Notes: generated by a model from the sequence alone, not told the origin. Shown: positions 8,417 to 17,345, counted from the stretch's first letter. The stretch: DNA of 60,007 nt from Actinomadura sp. DC4 (GCF_030406325.1 NZ_JAUEQY010000048.1:1-60007), one strand, 5' to 3'. Translations and numbers: made by a program.

Positions 8417-8725
8417 CAGCTGCGCAAGACACAAACCTGGGATCGCGGGAAAGAACTCTCCGGCCATGCCCGGTTCGCCTTCGACACCGGCACGAGGGTG
8501 TTCTTCGCCGGCCCGCACTCGCCGTGGCAGCGGCCTACGAACGAGAACACGAACGGGCTGCTCCGCCAGTACTTCCCAAAAGGAACCGACCTGTCCCGGT
8601 GGTCGGCCGAGGACCTTGAAGCCATCGCCCTCGCAATCAACAACCGCCCCCGTAAGACCCCCGCCGAAGTCTTCGAGGAACAGCTACGCTCACTCCAACA
8701 GCCCGGTGTTGCAACGATCGGTTGA
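8417..8725 (+). mobile_element. IS30-family transposase, 3' fragment
   Basis: The frame reads QLRKTQTWDRGKELSGHARF, then AGPHSPWQRPTNENTNGLLR, QYFPKGTDLSRWS and NNRPRKTPAEVFEEQL up to the TGA at 8725. These are the second half of the IS30 DDE catalytic domain, including the Asp of TWDRGKE and the Glu of NENTNG, and the usual C-terminus. The N-terminal two thirds (helix-turn-helix and first Asp) are absent, so it cannot transpose. No terminal inverted repeats were found. The fragment sits directly before a methyltransferase that lacks its 5' end, so insertion and later decay probably removed that end. Confidence 0.8.
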
Positions 8726-8905
8726 ACTCGCCAATCACACCTCGCTCGGCTTCGCCGGCAAACTCAAGGCGATGGGATACGCCAGTCTGTCGGCAGGACT
8801 GGTGTCTGCCGGGACAAGGCGCCCCGGTCCGGCGTGACACGCGCCTCCGCCCGCGATCACCACTGTGACTTCTGGAACGCCCACGGACTGATCCACACCC
8901 AGTGA

Positions 8906-9427
8906 CCGAAAGGCGCGGGACCTCGTGCGGTTCGTCCGGCGTACGCCGATGTCGGCTGCGGGCCGGGCCATGTCACCGGCCACCTCCAGGACCTGGGAGT
9001 GGACGCGTTCGGCATCGACATCTCGCCTGAGATGATCGCCATCGCGCGGCGTGACCACCCCGGCCTGCGCTTCGAGGTCGGGACGATGACGGACCTGGAT
9101 CTGGAGGACGCGTCGGTCGCCGGCGTGCTCGCGTTCTGGTCCGTGATCCACGTGCCCGACCACGCGGTGCCCGGTGTGTTCGAGCAGTTCCGCCGGGTGC
9201 TGCGCCCAGGGGGCCCGCTGCTGGTCGGCTTCCACGTCGGCGACGGGACACGACATACATCCGAGGGTTACACGGGCCGCCCGATCAACGTCGACAGCCA
9301 CGACCGCCGGCCGGGCACGATCGCGGGCTGGCTCCGTGACGCGGGGTTCACCATCGAGGCCGAACTGGTCATCGGGCCGGACGAGGACCGCCCGGGAGCC
9401 GTCATCTTCGCGCGCGGCAACGCCTGA
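8906..9427 (+). pseudogene. Class I methyltransferase lacking its 5' end
   Basis: From about 8939 the frame encodes PAYADVGCGPGHVTGHLQDL (motif I), the acidic strand VDAFGIDISPEMIAIARRD, a motif III-like RVLRPGGPLLVGFHVGDG and a complete C-terminus. Methyltransferases of this type normally have 40-60 residues before motif I; here an in-frame TGA lies at 8903, no ATG precedes motif I, and IS30 debris lies upstream. An ATG or GTG at 8997-9017 would start after motif I and give a non-binding protein. I read it as a beheaded relic; a short product from an unusual start is the less likely alternative. Confidence 0.7.
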
Positions 9428-9456
9428 CCGCGCTCTGAGAAACGGGGACGGGAAGG

Positions 9457-10380
9457 ATGGCCAAGGTCGAGATACCGGCAGGGGCCGGCTGGACGGCCCT
9501 GCTGACGGCGTACAGCCGGGCGCAGGAGTCGCGCGGAGCCGACCCTCTGTTCGAGGACCCTCTCGCGACGGCGTTCGTGGCGGCGGTCCACGGTGCCGAC
9601 CTCGGCGGCAGGGCGGACCTGCCGCGGCTGGGCCCCGCGAACGCCGATGGCACCTCCACTCTCTGGAACGCCTTCCACTTCTACTTCACCGGGCGCACGC
9701 CCTTCTACGATGAGAAGATCTCGGCGGCCGCCGACGACGGGTGCCGGCAGGTGGTCGTTCTCGGAGCGGGCCTGGACAGCCGCGTGTACCGGCTGGCGCC
9801 GGGCGACGGCGTCACGGTCTTCGAGCTCGACCGGGCGCCGGTCCACGAGTTCAAGGACACCGTTCTACGACGGCAGGGGGCCGTCCCCACCTGCGTCAGG
9901 GTCCCCGTGGTCGCCGACCTCACTCAGGGTCTGTCGCGGTTCCTGCTGCCCAGCGGCTTCGATCCGGCCGTTCCGACGATGTGGGTGGTCGAAGGACTGC
10001 TGATGTACCTCTCCCGTGAGGAGGCCGACGAGCTCCTCCGCGGGATCACCGCGCTGTCCGCACCGGGCAGCCGGATCGCCGGCGAGTACTTCGACCGCCA
10101 CTGGAGCAACGCCGACGTCGGGTACGACGCGCTGGGCGCCCAGGACCGGGCCGCGTGGGATCTGCTGATGGGGGCGTTCCGCTACGGCCCTGTCGCCGAT
10201 CATCCTGGCGAATGGCTCTCCGTGCACGGATGGGGGTCGCGGGAGGTCACCACGATCCGGCGGTTCGGAGGACGGACCGGCCGCGAGGTTCCCGGCGAGT
10301 TGGCGCGCCCCGGCGCGCCCCAGGTGTGGCTCTTCGCCGGCGCCCACTCCGCGGACGACGCGGCCGCCCCGCCCGACTGA
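9457..10380 (+). CDS. SAM-dependent methyltransferase, LCMT/TIGR00027 family
   Basis: 307 residues, the usual length for the family. Diagnostic segments are the N-terminal TALLTAYSRAQESRGADPLF with EDPLA, the SAM loop QVVVLGAGLDSRVYRL, the acidic strand TVFELDRAPVHEFK, and WVVEGLLMYLSREEADELL. Members methylate small molecules, and several are polyketide O-methyltransferases. It starts at ATG 9457 after GGGGACGGGAAGG. It lies next to the prenyltransferase/PKS locus (40 bases from the convergent prenyltransferase), so it is a candidate tailoring enzyme that O-methylates the aromatic product. That role is inferred only from position. Confidence 0.88.
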   Translation: MAKVEIPAGAGWTALLTAYSRAQESRGADPLFEDPLATAFVAAVHGADLGGRADLPRLGPANADGTSTLWNAFHFYFTGRTPFYDEKISAAADDGCRQVVVLGAGLDSRVYRLAPGDGVTVFELDRAPVHEFKDTVLRRQGAVPTCVRVPVVADLTQGLSRFLLPSGFDPAVPTMWVVEGLLMYLSREEADELLRGITALSAPGSRIAGEYFDRHWSNADVGYDALGAQDRAAWDLLMGAFRYGPVADHPGEWLSVHGWGSREVTTIRRFGGRTGREVPGELARPGAPQVWLFAGAHSADDAAAPPD

Positions 10381-10419
10381 GACCCACGGTCCGGGCGGGT
10401 CATGCGCGGTACCCGCCGG

Positions 10420-11295
10420 TCAGGTCCGCCTGTCGGCCTCGATCATCGGCTCGGGCCGGTGGTAGAAGCTCTCGACCTTGTAGTACCGGCCGTGCCGGGA
10501 TGACGTGACGGCATGGACATAGGCGCGGTCCTCGCCGTGGAACCGAGCACCCGTCACGAACCGTTCGATCAGCGGGTCGAGGTGGCTCGGCATGAGCTCC
10601 GGCTCGAAGACCCGGATCGGAAAGCAGACGCGCTCGACCTCGGGGGAGTCCCACGTGAAGGTGAAGTACACCGCGAACGCCTGACGGCACTGCCGTAGCT
10701 CGTCCCCGTCGGGCCGGTGGAAGCCGAGGTCGCCGAACATCGCCGAGATCTTCGCGGTGTCGCGCGTGTCGATGAAGGAGAAGTAGACGTTGACCGACCG
10801 GCTTCGGTAGTCGACGCCGACGCCGGCGACCTTGGTCAGGCCGTGCCGGGCGAAGTAGTCCAGGTTGCCGCCGACGCTCGGCGGCATGGCCGGGGTTCGG
10901 CTCATCGCCCCGAGGGACGGCGCGCCGTCATCCGCGTAGATGGACCAGATCTTCTCGAAGCCCGACGCCGCCCCGACGTCGACGCCGTTGAAGATGACGG
11001 TCCCGTGGTCCTGGACCTCCTGGTGGAGCCGGTCGACCGGATGGTCCGCCTTGACGGTGAACCTCCGATCGAGGGCCAGCAGGTAGGGGTCCGTGCCGTC
11101 GGCGGGTTCGAGGTAGCGGACGCTTAACTCTCCTTTTCGCCGGGCACGCGTGGTCGTTCGCAGGGCCACACCGCCGCTCGTGAAGCCGGGTTCGTACGCG
11201 CGTAGAACCGGCCACAGCTCATCCCGGTGGCAGGCCGCGCCGAGAAGGTCAGCGGTGTCGGCGACCGCCGAATGGATGCTCTCCAGATCAGGCAT
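10420..11295 (-). CDS. ABBA-type aromatic prenyltransferase (NphB/CloQ-like)
   Basis: A 291-residue soluble protein with the repeated strand/helix pattern of the ABBA barrel. Recognisable pieces are GVALRTTTRARRKGELSVRY, the segment ASGFEKIWSIYADD, KVAGVGVDYRSRSVNVYFSF, and a C-terminal GRYYKVESFYHRPEP. These enzymes attach a prenyl group from DMAPP or GPP to an electron-rich aromatic ring without the DDxxD metal motif, which is absent here. It is divergent from the PKS across a 32-bp palindrome, so the two are probably co-controlled, and the PKS product is the likely acceptor. Start: ATG at 11295, 5' to a GC-rich spacer. The acceptor and prenyl length are not readable from sequence. Confidence 0.87.
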   Translation of the reverse strand: MPDLESIHSAVADTADLLGAACHRDELWPVLRAYEPGFTSGGVALRTTTRARRKGELSVRYLEPADGTDPYLLALDRRFTVKADHPVDRLHQEVQDHGTVIFNGVDVGAASGFEKIWSIYADDGAPSLGAMSRTPAMPPSVGGNLDYFARHGLTKVAGVGVDYRSRSVNVYFSFIDTRDTAKISAMFGDLGFHRPDGDELRQCRQAFAVYFTFTWDSPEVERVCFPIRVFEPELMPSHLDPLIERFVTGARFHGEDRAYVHAVTSSRHGRYYKVESFYHRPEPMIEADRRT

Positions 11296-11362
11296 GCGTC
11301 CTTTTCCTCACGTGAGCACGGCTCGGCGTCCCCGGGGCCCCGGGAACTTGTTGAACACCACG

Positions 11363-11394
11363 CTAGATACATGTTATGTATAACACGCATCTAG
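11363..11394. promoter_or_regulatory. 32-bp palindromic operator in divergent promoter
   Basis: CTAGAT-N3-TGTTAT-N2-ATAACA-N3-ATCTAG forms a nearly perfect 32-bp palindrome in an AT-rich island between the divergent prenyltransferase and PKS genes. The shape suits a dimeric repressor (TetR, MarR or GntR type) that would control both directions. No regulator gene adjoins it, so the binding protein is unknown. Confidence 0.6.
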
Positions 11395-11417
11395 TGTCGA
11401 AGAAAGGAGAACACGAG

Positions 11418-11447
11418 GTGCTCACGACGACCACAGCGAGGAGATGA
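11418..11447 (+). other. Possible 9-codon leader ORF coupled to the PKS start
   Basis: AAAGGAG (11404-11410) precedes GTG at 11418, which reads MLTTTTARR and stops at TGA 11445-11447, three bases before the preferred PKS start at 11450. The arrangement suggests translational coupling, but the frame is short enough to be chance. Confidence 0.25.
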
Positions 11448-11449
11448 AG

Positions 11450-14400
11450 ATGACAAGCGCGCACGAACCGATCGCCGTCATCGGGATGGCGTGCCGGTTC
11501 CCCGGTGGAGCCGACACGCCGGCGTCGTACTGGGAGGTGCTGCGGACCGGCCGGCCGGTGCCGCTCACGTCGATCACCGAACGCGAGGCCGGTCGCGCGC
11601 CTTCCGAGCCGGACTCCCACGGTGCGGAGCGACGAGAGGACCCGCCGGCCGCGTTACTGGAGGGCATCGACACCTTCGACGCCCCGTTCTTCGGCCTCAC
11701 CCCCACGGAGGCCGCGGCGGTGGACCCGCAGCATCGCCTGCTGCTCGAGGTCTCCTGGGAGGCTCTGGAACACGCCGGTCAGTCTCCCGACCGGCTCGCC
11801 GGGACGAACACCGCCGTGTTCACCGGGGTCATCAGCCCCGACTATCTCCACCGCCAGTTCCAGGCCGATCCCGCCGGCCTGAGCCCGTACGCGTTCACCG
11901 GCGGCATGCTCAGCATGGCCCCGGGCCGGCTGTCGTACCTGCTCGACCTCCGCGGTCCCGCGCTGGCCGTGGAGTCGGCCTGCTCGTCGTCGCTTCTCGC
12001 GGTCCACCACGCCGTACGGCAGCTGCGCGGCGGCGACTCCGACCTCGCCCTGGCGGGCGGCGTCAACCTCATCCTCCTCCCCGAGCTCTCGACCGTGCTC
12101 GCGCGCATGCACGCGCTGTCCGCGGACGGGCGGAGCCGGACCTTCGAGGCCGGCGCGGAGGGCTACGGCCGGGCCGAGGGGTGCGGCGTGGTGGTGCTCA
12201 AGCGGCTGTCCGACGCCCGGTCCGACGGCGACAACGTGCTCGCGGTCATTCGTGGCAGCGCCGTCAACCAGGACGGGCGCTCGAACGGCATCACGGTCCC
12301 GAGCGGGCGGGCGCAGGCCGACGTGATCCAGGCCGCCCTGTCCGACGCCGGGCTGGCGCCGGGCGACGTGGGGTACGTCGAGTGCCACGGCACGGGCACC
12401 GCGGTCGGCGATCCGATCGAGGTCGCGGCGATCGGAAGCGTGGTCGGGAGGCCGCGTCCCGCCGACCGGCCGCTCCTGCTGGGCTCCGCCAAGGCCGTCG
12501 TGGGTCACGCCGAGGCGGCCGCCGGAATGGCCGGGTTCATCAAGGCCGTCCTCTGCGTACGCCACGGCGAGGTGCCGGGCCAGCCGGTCGGCGAGCTGAA
12601 CCCGGCGCTCGGGACGGACGCCCTCCACACGCGCATTCCCCGCGCGACCGTGGGCTGGGACGCCGCGGACCGCCCCCGGGCGGCCGGGGTGAGCGCGTTC
12701 GGCTTCAGCGGCACGAACGTCCACGTACTGCTCGAACAACCGCCTCCCGAGCCGCCCCCGTCGGCGGAGGCGCCCGACCGGCCCGCGTACCTGCTCGCGC
12801 TCTCGGCGAACAGCCCGGACGCGCTGCGTACGCTCGCCGGACGCTACGCCGGTCACCTGCGAGACGACACCACCGCGACGCCGGCCGAGATCTGCCACAC
12901 CGCGAACACCGGACGGTCGCACCGGCCCTGGCGCACCGCCCTGGTGGCGGACGACACCGCCCGGCTGGCGGACCGCCTGGCGGATGTGGCCGACACCGGT
13001 ACGGGCGTGCGCCGCGTCGTACGGCCGGACCCGCCGCGGATCGCGTTCCTCTACTCCGGTCAGGGGGCGGCACGCGCCGGCATGGGCCGCGCCCTGTTCG
13101 ACCACGAACCCGCCTACCGCGCGGCGATCGAGGAGAGCGACGCCGCCGCGGGCCTGCTGTCCGGCCACTCGCTCATCGACCACCTCTATCCGCGGGACGC
13201 CGGCGGCGACGGCTGGCCCCTCATGGACGCGGCGGTGGCGCAGCCGGCGCTGTTCGCGGTCGAGACCGCCCTCACCCGGCTGTGGGCCTCGGTCGGCGTC
13301 CGGCCTGAGGCGGTCGCCGGGCACAGCCTGGGCGAGTACGCCGCGGCGTGCACCGCGGGGGTGCTGAGCTGGGAGGACGGGCTCCGCCTGTGCGTGGAAC
13401 GCGGCCGGCTGGTGGGTACGCTGCCCGAACGCGAGGGGGCGATGCTCGTCGTGTTCGCCTCCGCTGAAGAGGTCGGACGGCTGGTGGCCGCGCACGGCGG
13501 GCGCGTCGAGATCGCCGCGTACAACGGGCCCGAGGAGACGGTGCTCGCCGGGGCCGTGGACGCCGTCGGCGCGATGGCGGAGGTGTTCGCCGGTCAGGAG
13601 CTGGCGACGCGGTCGATTCCGGTGACGCACGCGTTCCACTCCCGGCTCATGGACCCGGTGCTCGACCGGTTCGAGACGCTGGTCGAGCGGGTCCCACTGG
13701 CGGATCCGGCGCTGCCGTTCGCCGGCGACCTCACCGGCACAGTGGCCGGAGACGACGAACTCCGCGACGCCCACCGCTGGCGCCGGCACATGCGCGAGCC
13801 CGTACGGTACTGGGACGCGGTACGCGCGCTGCTCGACCGCGGCATCACCTGCTTCCTCGAGATCGGCCCGGACCGTACGCTCACCGGTACCGGGCTGCGC
13901 GGGGCGCCCGAGGCCGCCACGTGGCTCTCCTCCCTCCGGCGCGGCCAGGACGACGTGCGCGACTGGCTGACGAGCCTCGGCTCGCTGTACACGCTCGGCG
14001 CACCGGTCGACCTGGGCGGACTGGACCGTGGCCGGACGCCGCGCCGCCGGGTGCTGCCGACCTACCCCTTCGAACGGCGCAGGCTCTGGCTCGACGGGCT
14101 GCGACGGGTCACCCAGCCGGAACCGCGCCACGATGGCGCACTGCCCGGCCGCAGGCTGCGCTCAGCGTCGTACGACGCGCAGTTCGAGACCGTTCTCGAC
14201 CACGAGGGACAGCCGTTCCTGGCCGACACCGCCGGACTGGTGCACGTCGGGGTCTACGCCGAGATCGCCGCGGCCAGCGCCCGCCGCCTGGGCGCCGGCG
14301 AGGCGCTGAAGCTGGAGGACCTGACGATCACCGAGGCGCTGGTGGTCCCCAAGGACGCCGAGCGGACCCTGCACACCGTCGCTCGCACCGAGCCGCCCGG

Positions 14401-15328
14401 CGAGGTGCGGGTGCGCATCGCCGCGCTGGAGCACGAGACCCGCGGCGGCGGACGCTGGTGCGACCACGCGCACGCCGTCGTACGCGAGCGGCCGCGGCCG
14501 GGCACCGAGCGGCTCGACCTGACGCGTCTCACCGAGACCGCGGTCGAACAGTACGCGGGCGAGCGCCTCTATCAGCGACTGCGCTCCGAACGCGGCCTGG
14601 ACCTGGGACCACGCGTGGCCATCGTGGACCACCTGTGGCGACTCGACGACGACGCGATGCTGGCCCGGCTGCGGGCCCGGCCGGACACCAGCTTCGCCGC
14701 CGGGTTCGACCCGGGCGTGCTCGACGCCTGCATGCAGCTGTTCAACGCGCTCACGCCGGCGTCGGCGGGGCTCCTGCTGTTCATGCGCCTGGCGGCGCTC
14801 GACCTGACCGCGCCGCCGCGGCCGGCCGCCGGACCGCTGTGGGCGCGCACCGAGATCGAAGACAGCGGTGAGCGGGAGGTGCACGGGCGCGTTCAGCTGC
14901 TCGACGCGGACGGCGCGGTCGTCGCGTCCGCGCGCGACGTCGTCATGCGGCGCACCTCGGCCGAGGTCCTCGCCTCACTCGGGCCGTCCCGGCCGGCGGC
15001 GCCCTCGGCCGTACGGGAGACGGTGCGGGAGATGTCCTGCGACGATGCCCGGGAACGGCTGACGGCCGAGATCCGCGGGATCCTCGCGCCCATCATCGGC
15101 GGCGCGGAGCCCGACCTCGACGACGAGCCGCTGTCCGTGCTGGGCGTCGACTCGATCATGGCCGCACAGTTGCGCAACGCCCTCACCAGCCGGTTCGGCG
15201 TCTCGGTCCCGCTGCACCGCGTGCTCGACGGCGCCAGCGTGACGATGCTGGCGAGCGACCTCGCCGAGGCTCTGTCATCCGATGCGCCCCAGGACGATGA
15301 CACCGGCTGGCAGGCCGGTCGTGTCTGA
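11450..15328 (+). CDS. Iterative type I PKS, KS-AT-DH-ACP (orsellinate-synthase type)
   Basis: 1292 residues from ATG 11450 (GAGGAG 6 bases upstream; ATG 11444 would overlap that site). KS: active Cys178 in VESACSSSLL, His313 in HGTGTAVGDP, His353 in VVGHAEAAAG, ending GVSAFGFSGTNVHVLLEQ. AT: Ser626 in AGHSLGEYAA and HAFH at 727-730, the malonyl-type signature. A DH/product-template-like domain (about 900-1180) has VLDHEGQPFL and FDPGVLDACMQL. ACP: Ser1235 in LGVDSIMAAQL. There is no KR, ER or thioesterase. Domain order and length agree with AviM/CalO5-type orsellinic acid synthases, so an unreduced tetraketide aromatic acid is the likely product. A docking-domain protein overlaps its stop. 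Confidence 0.88.
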   Translation: MTSAHEPIAVIGMACRFPGGADTPASYWEVLRTGRPVPLTSITEREAGRAPSEPDSHGAERREDPPAALLEGIDTFDAPFFGLTPTEAAAVDPQHRLLLEVSWEALEHAGQSPDRLAGTNTAVFTGVISPDYLHRQFQADPAGLSPYAFTGGMLSMAPGRLSYLLDLRGPALAVESACSSSLLAVHHAVRQLRGGDSDLALAGGVNLILLPELSTVLARMHALSADGRSRTFEAGAEGYGRAEGCGVVVLKRLSDARSDGDNVLAVIRGSAVNQDGRSNGITVPSGRAQADVIQAALSDAGLAPGDVGYVECHGTGTAVGDPIEVAAIGSVVGRPRPADRPLLLGSAKAVVGHAEAAAGMAGFIKAVLCVRHGEVPGQPVGELNPALGTDALHTRIPRATVGWDAADRPRAAGVSAFGFSGTNVHVLLEQPPPEPPPSAEAPDRPAYLLALSANSPDALRTLAGRYAGHLRDDTTATPAEICHTANTGRSHRPWRTALVADDTARLADRLADVADTGTGVRRVVRPDPPRIAFLYSGQGAARAGMGRALFDHEPAYRAAIEESDAAAGLLSGHSLIDHLYPRDAGGDGWPLMDAAVAQPALFAVETALTRLWASVGVRPEAVAGHSLGEYAAACTAGVLSWEDGLRLCVERGRLVGTLPEREGAMLVVFASAEEVGRLVAAHGGRVEIAAYNGPEETVLAGAVDAVGAMAEVFAGQELATRSIPVTHAFHSRLMDPVLDRFETLVERVPLADPALPFAGDLTGTVAGDDELRDAHRWRRHMREPVRYWDAVRALLDRGITCFLEIGPDRTLTGTGLRGAPEAATWLSSLRRGQDDVRDWLTSLGSLYTLGAPVDLGGLDRGRTPRRRVLPTYPFERRRLWLDGLRRVTQPEPRHDGALPGRRLRSASYDAQFETVLDHEGQPFLADTAGLVHVGVYAEIAAASARRLGAGEALKLEDLTITEALVVPKDAERTLHTVARTEPPGEVRVRIAALEHETRGGGRWCDHAHAVVRERPRPGTERLDLTRLTETAVEQYAGERLYQRLRSERGLDLGPRVAIVDHLWRLDDDAMLARLRARPDTSFAAGFDPGVLDACMQLFNALTPASAGLLLFMRLAALDLTAPPRPAAGPLWARTEIEDSGEREVHGRVQLLDADGAVVASARDVVMRRTSAEVLASLGPSRPAAPSAVRETVREMSCDDARERLTAEIRGILAPIIGGAEPDLDDEPLSVLGVDSIMAAQLRNALTSRFGVSVPLHRVLDGASVTMLASDLAEALSSDAPQDDDTGWQAGRV

Positions 15329-17168
15329 GCTCTCGCCGGCGGCGGCCGAGCGCGTCCGTGAGCTCGTGGACCGCGGCGTCGAGCTGTGGACCGAGAACGA
15401 CGAGCTGTGCTTCCTCGCCCCTCCGGACCTGCCCGCCGCCGCCATCGGCTCCACGCTGCGCCCCGTACGAGAGGACCTGATCGCCCTCCTGGCCGGCGGC
15501 GAACGTCTCACGTCGGCACTGCTCATCGAGCGGGTCCAGGTCGAACACGCCGGAGGACCGAACGCCATCCGCACGTTGACGTTCGAGATCAGCGGCCCGC
15601 TGAACCACGACGCCCTCCAGGCCGCGCTGACCGCACTCGTCGCGCGGCACGACGCGCTCCGTACCGCCTACCCGCGCATCGGCGGGGGACGCGTCCGCCT
15701 GGTGCGTCCGCCCATGCCGGTCGCGGTTCCGTGCCTCGACGAGGAGCCGGGTCACCCACCACGCCCGGACCCCGGCCGGCCGCCCCTGCTCACCGCCGCA
15801 CTCATGCGGCGCGGGCCGGAAGCGCACCTCCTGGTCCTCATCGTGCACACGATCGCCGTGGACGGCCTGTCGCTGGCGCTCCTGGTCGACGAGCTGGGGT
15901 CGCTGTACGACGCCGCCGGCTCGGGCCGGCCGCCCTCGATGCCGGCGGCGCCGTCGTCGGGACGGCAGGTCAGGCGGGAGCGCGCGTACCTCGCGAGCCC
16001 GGACGCGGACGCCGCACGGGAGTACTGGGCCGACCGGCTCGCCGCCGCCCCGGCTCTGCCCCGGCGTCCCGGGGCTCTGGGCACGGCCGGGAGCATCCCG
16101 CTCGTCCTGCCCGAGCGGCTCGCGAACGCGGTGCGGGCGCGGGCCGCCGCGGAGGGGACGACCGCCTTCACCGTGCTGCTCGCGGCGTACGCCACGCTGC
16201 TGGCGGAGGTCACGGGCGGCGACGACATCACCGTCGCGGTCCCGCTGGGGAAACGCTGTCACCCGGAGGACGAACACACCGTGAGCGGCGCGCGCGACCT
16301 GCTCCTGCTGCGGCTCGCCCTGGCCGGGACGGCCCCCGACGCGATCGCCGTCGCCCACCGCGAACGCCTCGCCGCGATGGCCCACGGCAACCTTCCCTTC
16401 GACGCGCTCCCGCCCGACGTCGCTCCGCCGCGGCGTCCCGGGCGCAACCGGGTCTTCGACGTGGTGTTCGTGCTGCAGACGTTCGGCGAGCGCCTCGCCC
16501 TGCGGCTACGAGGTGCGTCGGTGACCCTGCGGCGTCTGCCACCCTTCCTCCTCGACGCCGGAGTCGGCTTCGGGCTCATTCTGTGGGACCAGGACGGCGG
16601 GTTCCGCGGAGAGCTCGCCTGCGACGGCTCCGCGGCGGACGCGGAGGAACTGCCCGCGGTCGGACGGCGCTACCTCGCGATCCTCGGCGAGCTCGCGGAC
16701 CTTCGCGTGGGCCGGATCCCGCCCGAGGAGGTTCGCGACCGGCTCCAAGCGGACCCGACCGTGGCCGACGCCGTGCTCGACGAGCGAGAGGGCCGCGTCA
16801 TCGCCTATGTCGTGCTCCGCGCTCGCGCGGATCCCGCCGTCACCGACCGGCTCCGCCGCGGCCTCTCCACGTACCATCCAGCGCCTCTCCTCGTCCCGGT
16901 GGCCCGCATCCCCAGGCACGCCGACGGCGGCGCCGACCTCACGGCGCTGCGGGCCGTCCCGGTGACCGACCCCGCGACTCTGGCCCGGTGGGAGGCCGAA
17001 CTCGCCGCCCGTGCCGGGACCGCCGTAGCGGTCGAGGTCGTCCCCCGCGACGACGACGTCGCCGTGCAGGAGGTCACCGCCACAATGCCGGCGGGGACGC
17101 CGGAGAACGTGCCGCTGCTGGACCGGTTCGGCACGAAGGTCGTGCCGCGGGCCACCCGCCCGGGATGA
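15282..17168 (+). CDS. Docking domain + degenerate condensation domain + A-subdomain-like tail
   Basis: Up to 628 residues, overlapping the PKS 3' end. GTG 15321 is the start that best fits the domain, since the TubC-like docking domain begins there (SPAAAERVRELVDRGVELW). The condensation domain follows (about 70-480): TFEISGPLNHDALQAAL and LVARHDALRTAYPRI are good matches, but the HHxxxDG motif is HTIAVDG (His189, Thr190), with the catalytic second His lost. The end (about 494-560, VIAYVVLRARAD to RHADGGADLTALRAVPV) resembles the C-terminal subdomain of an adenylation domain, without an A core or carrier. A non-canonical off-loading, ester-forming or scaffold role for the PKS product is inferred. 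Confidence 0.72.
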   Translation: MRPRTMTPAGRPVVSELSPAAAERVRELVDRGVELWTENDELCFLAPPDLPAAAIGSTLRPVREDLIALLAGGERLTSALLIERVQVEHAGGPNAIRTLTFEISGPLNHDALQAALTALVARHDALRTAYPRIGGGRVRLVRPPMPVAVPCLDEEPGHPPRPDPGRPPLLTAALMRRGPEAHLLVLIVHTIAVDGLSLALLVDELGSLYDAAGSGRPPSMPAAPSSGRQVRRERAYLASPDADAAREYWADRLAAAPALPRRPGALGTAGSIPLVLPERLANAVRARAAAEGTTAFTVLLAAYATLLAEVTGGDDITVAVPLGKRCHPEDEHTVSGARDLLLLRLALAGTAPDAIAVAHRERLAAMAHGNLPFDALPPDVAPPRRPGRNRVFDVVFVLQTFGERLALRLRGASVTLRRLPPFLLDAGVGFGLILWDQDGGFRGELACDGSAADAEELPAVGRRYLAILGELADLRVGRIPPEEVRDRLQADPTVADAVLDEREGRVIAYVVLRARADPAVTDRLRRGLSTYHPAPLLVPVARIPRHADGGADLTALRAVPVTDPATLARWEAELAARAGTAVAVEVVPRDDDVAVQEVTATMPAGTPENVPLLDRFGTKVVPRATRPG

Positions 17169-17189
17169 GGAGGCTCGGCACGGATCGAG

Positions 17190-17345
17190 TTCGGCGGCCG
17201 CTACTGCTCCGGGGCGGACGGAGCACTCGGCGGATGGCGCCGCGCAGCCACTGGTGGGCTCCGTCGGCGGCGGGGCGCATGCCGATCGTCAGGGGTGGCA
17301 GCGGGATCTCCAGCAGGCGCAGTCACAGCGCGTGCGCCATGGCGC
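17190..17345 (-). pseudogene. LysR-family regulator C-terminal relic
   Basis: On the minus strand LRLLEIPLPPLTIGM, then GAHQWLRGAIRRVL, matches the last strand and helix that close LysR effector domains. An in-frame TGA precedes it and no helix-turn-helix is nearby. The rest of the 17,169-17,606 gap shows nothing else convincing; a second minus-strand frame near 17,371-17,545 may be more of the same relic. Confidence 0.4.

Noticed and set aside
8216-8518. Minus-strand frame LLSALPETERVQMITESARS over the IS30 debris
   Set aside because: It overlaps the recognisable transposase fragment, has no ribosome-binding site and no known family; it may be a fragment of an interrupted gene but is not supportable.
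11654-14131. 825-codon minus-strand open frame inside the PKS
   Set aside because: The PKS reading is certain (KS, AT and ACP motifs); high GC keeps the reverse frame open.
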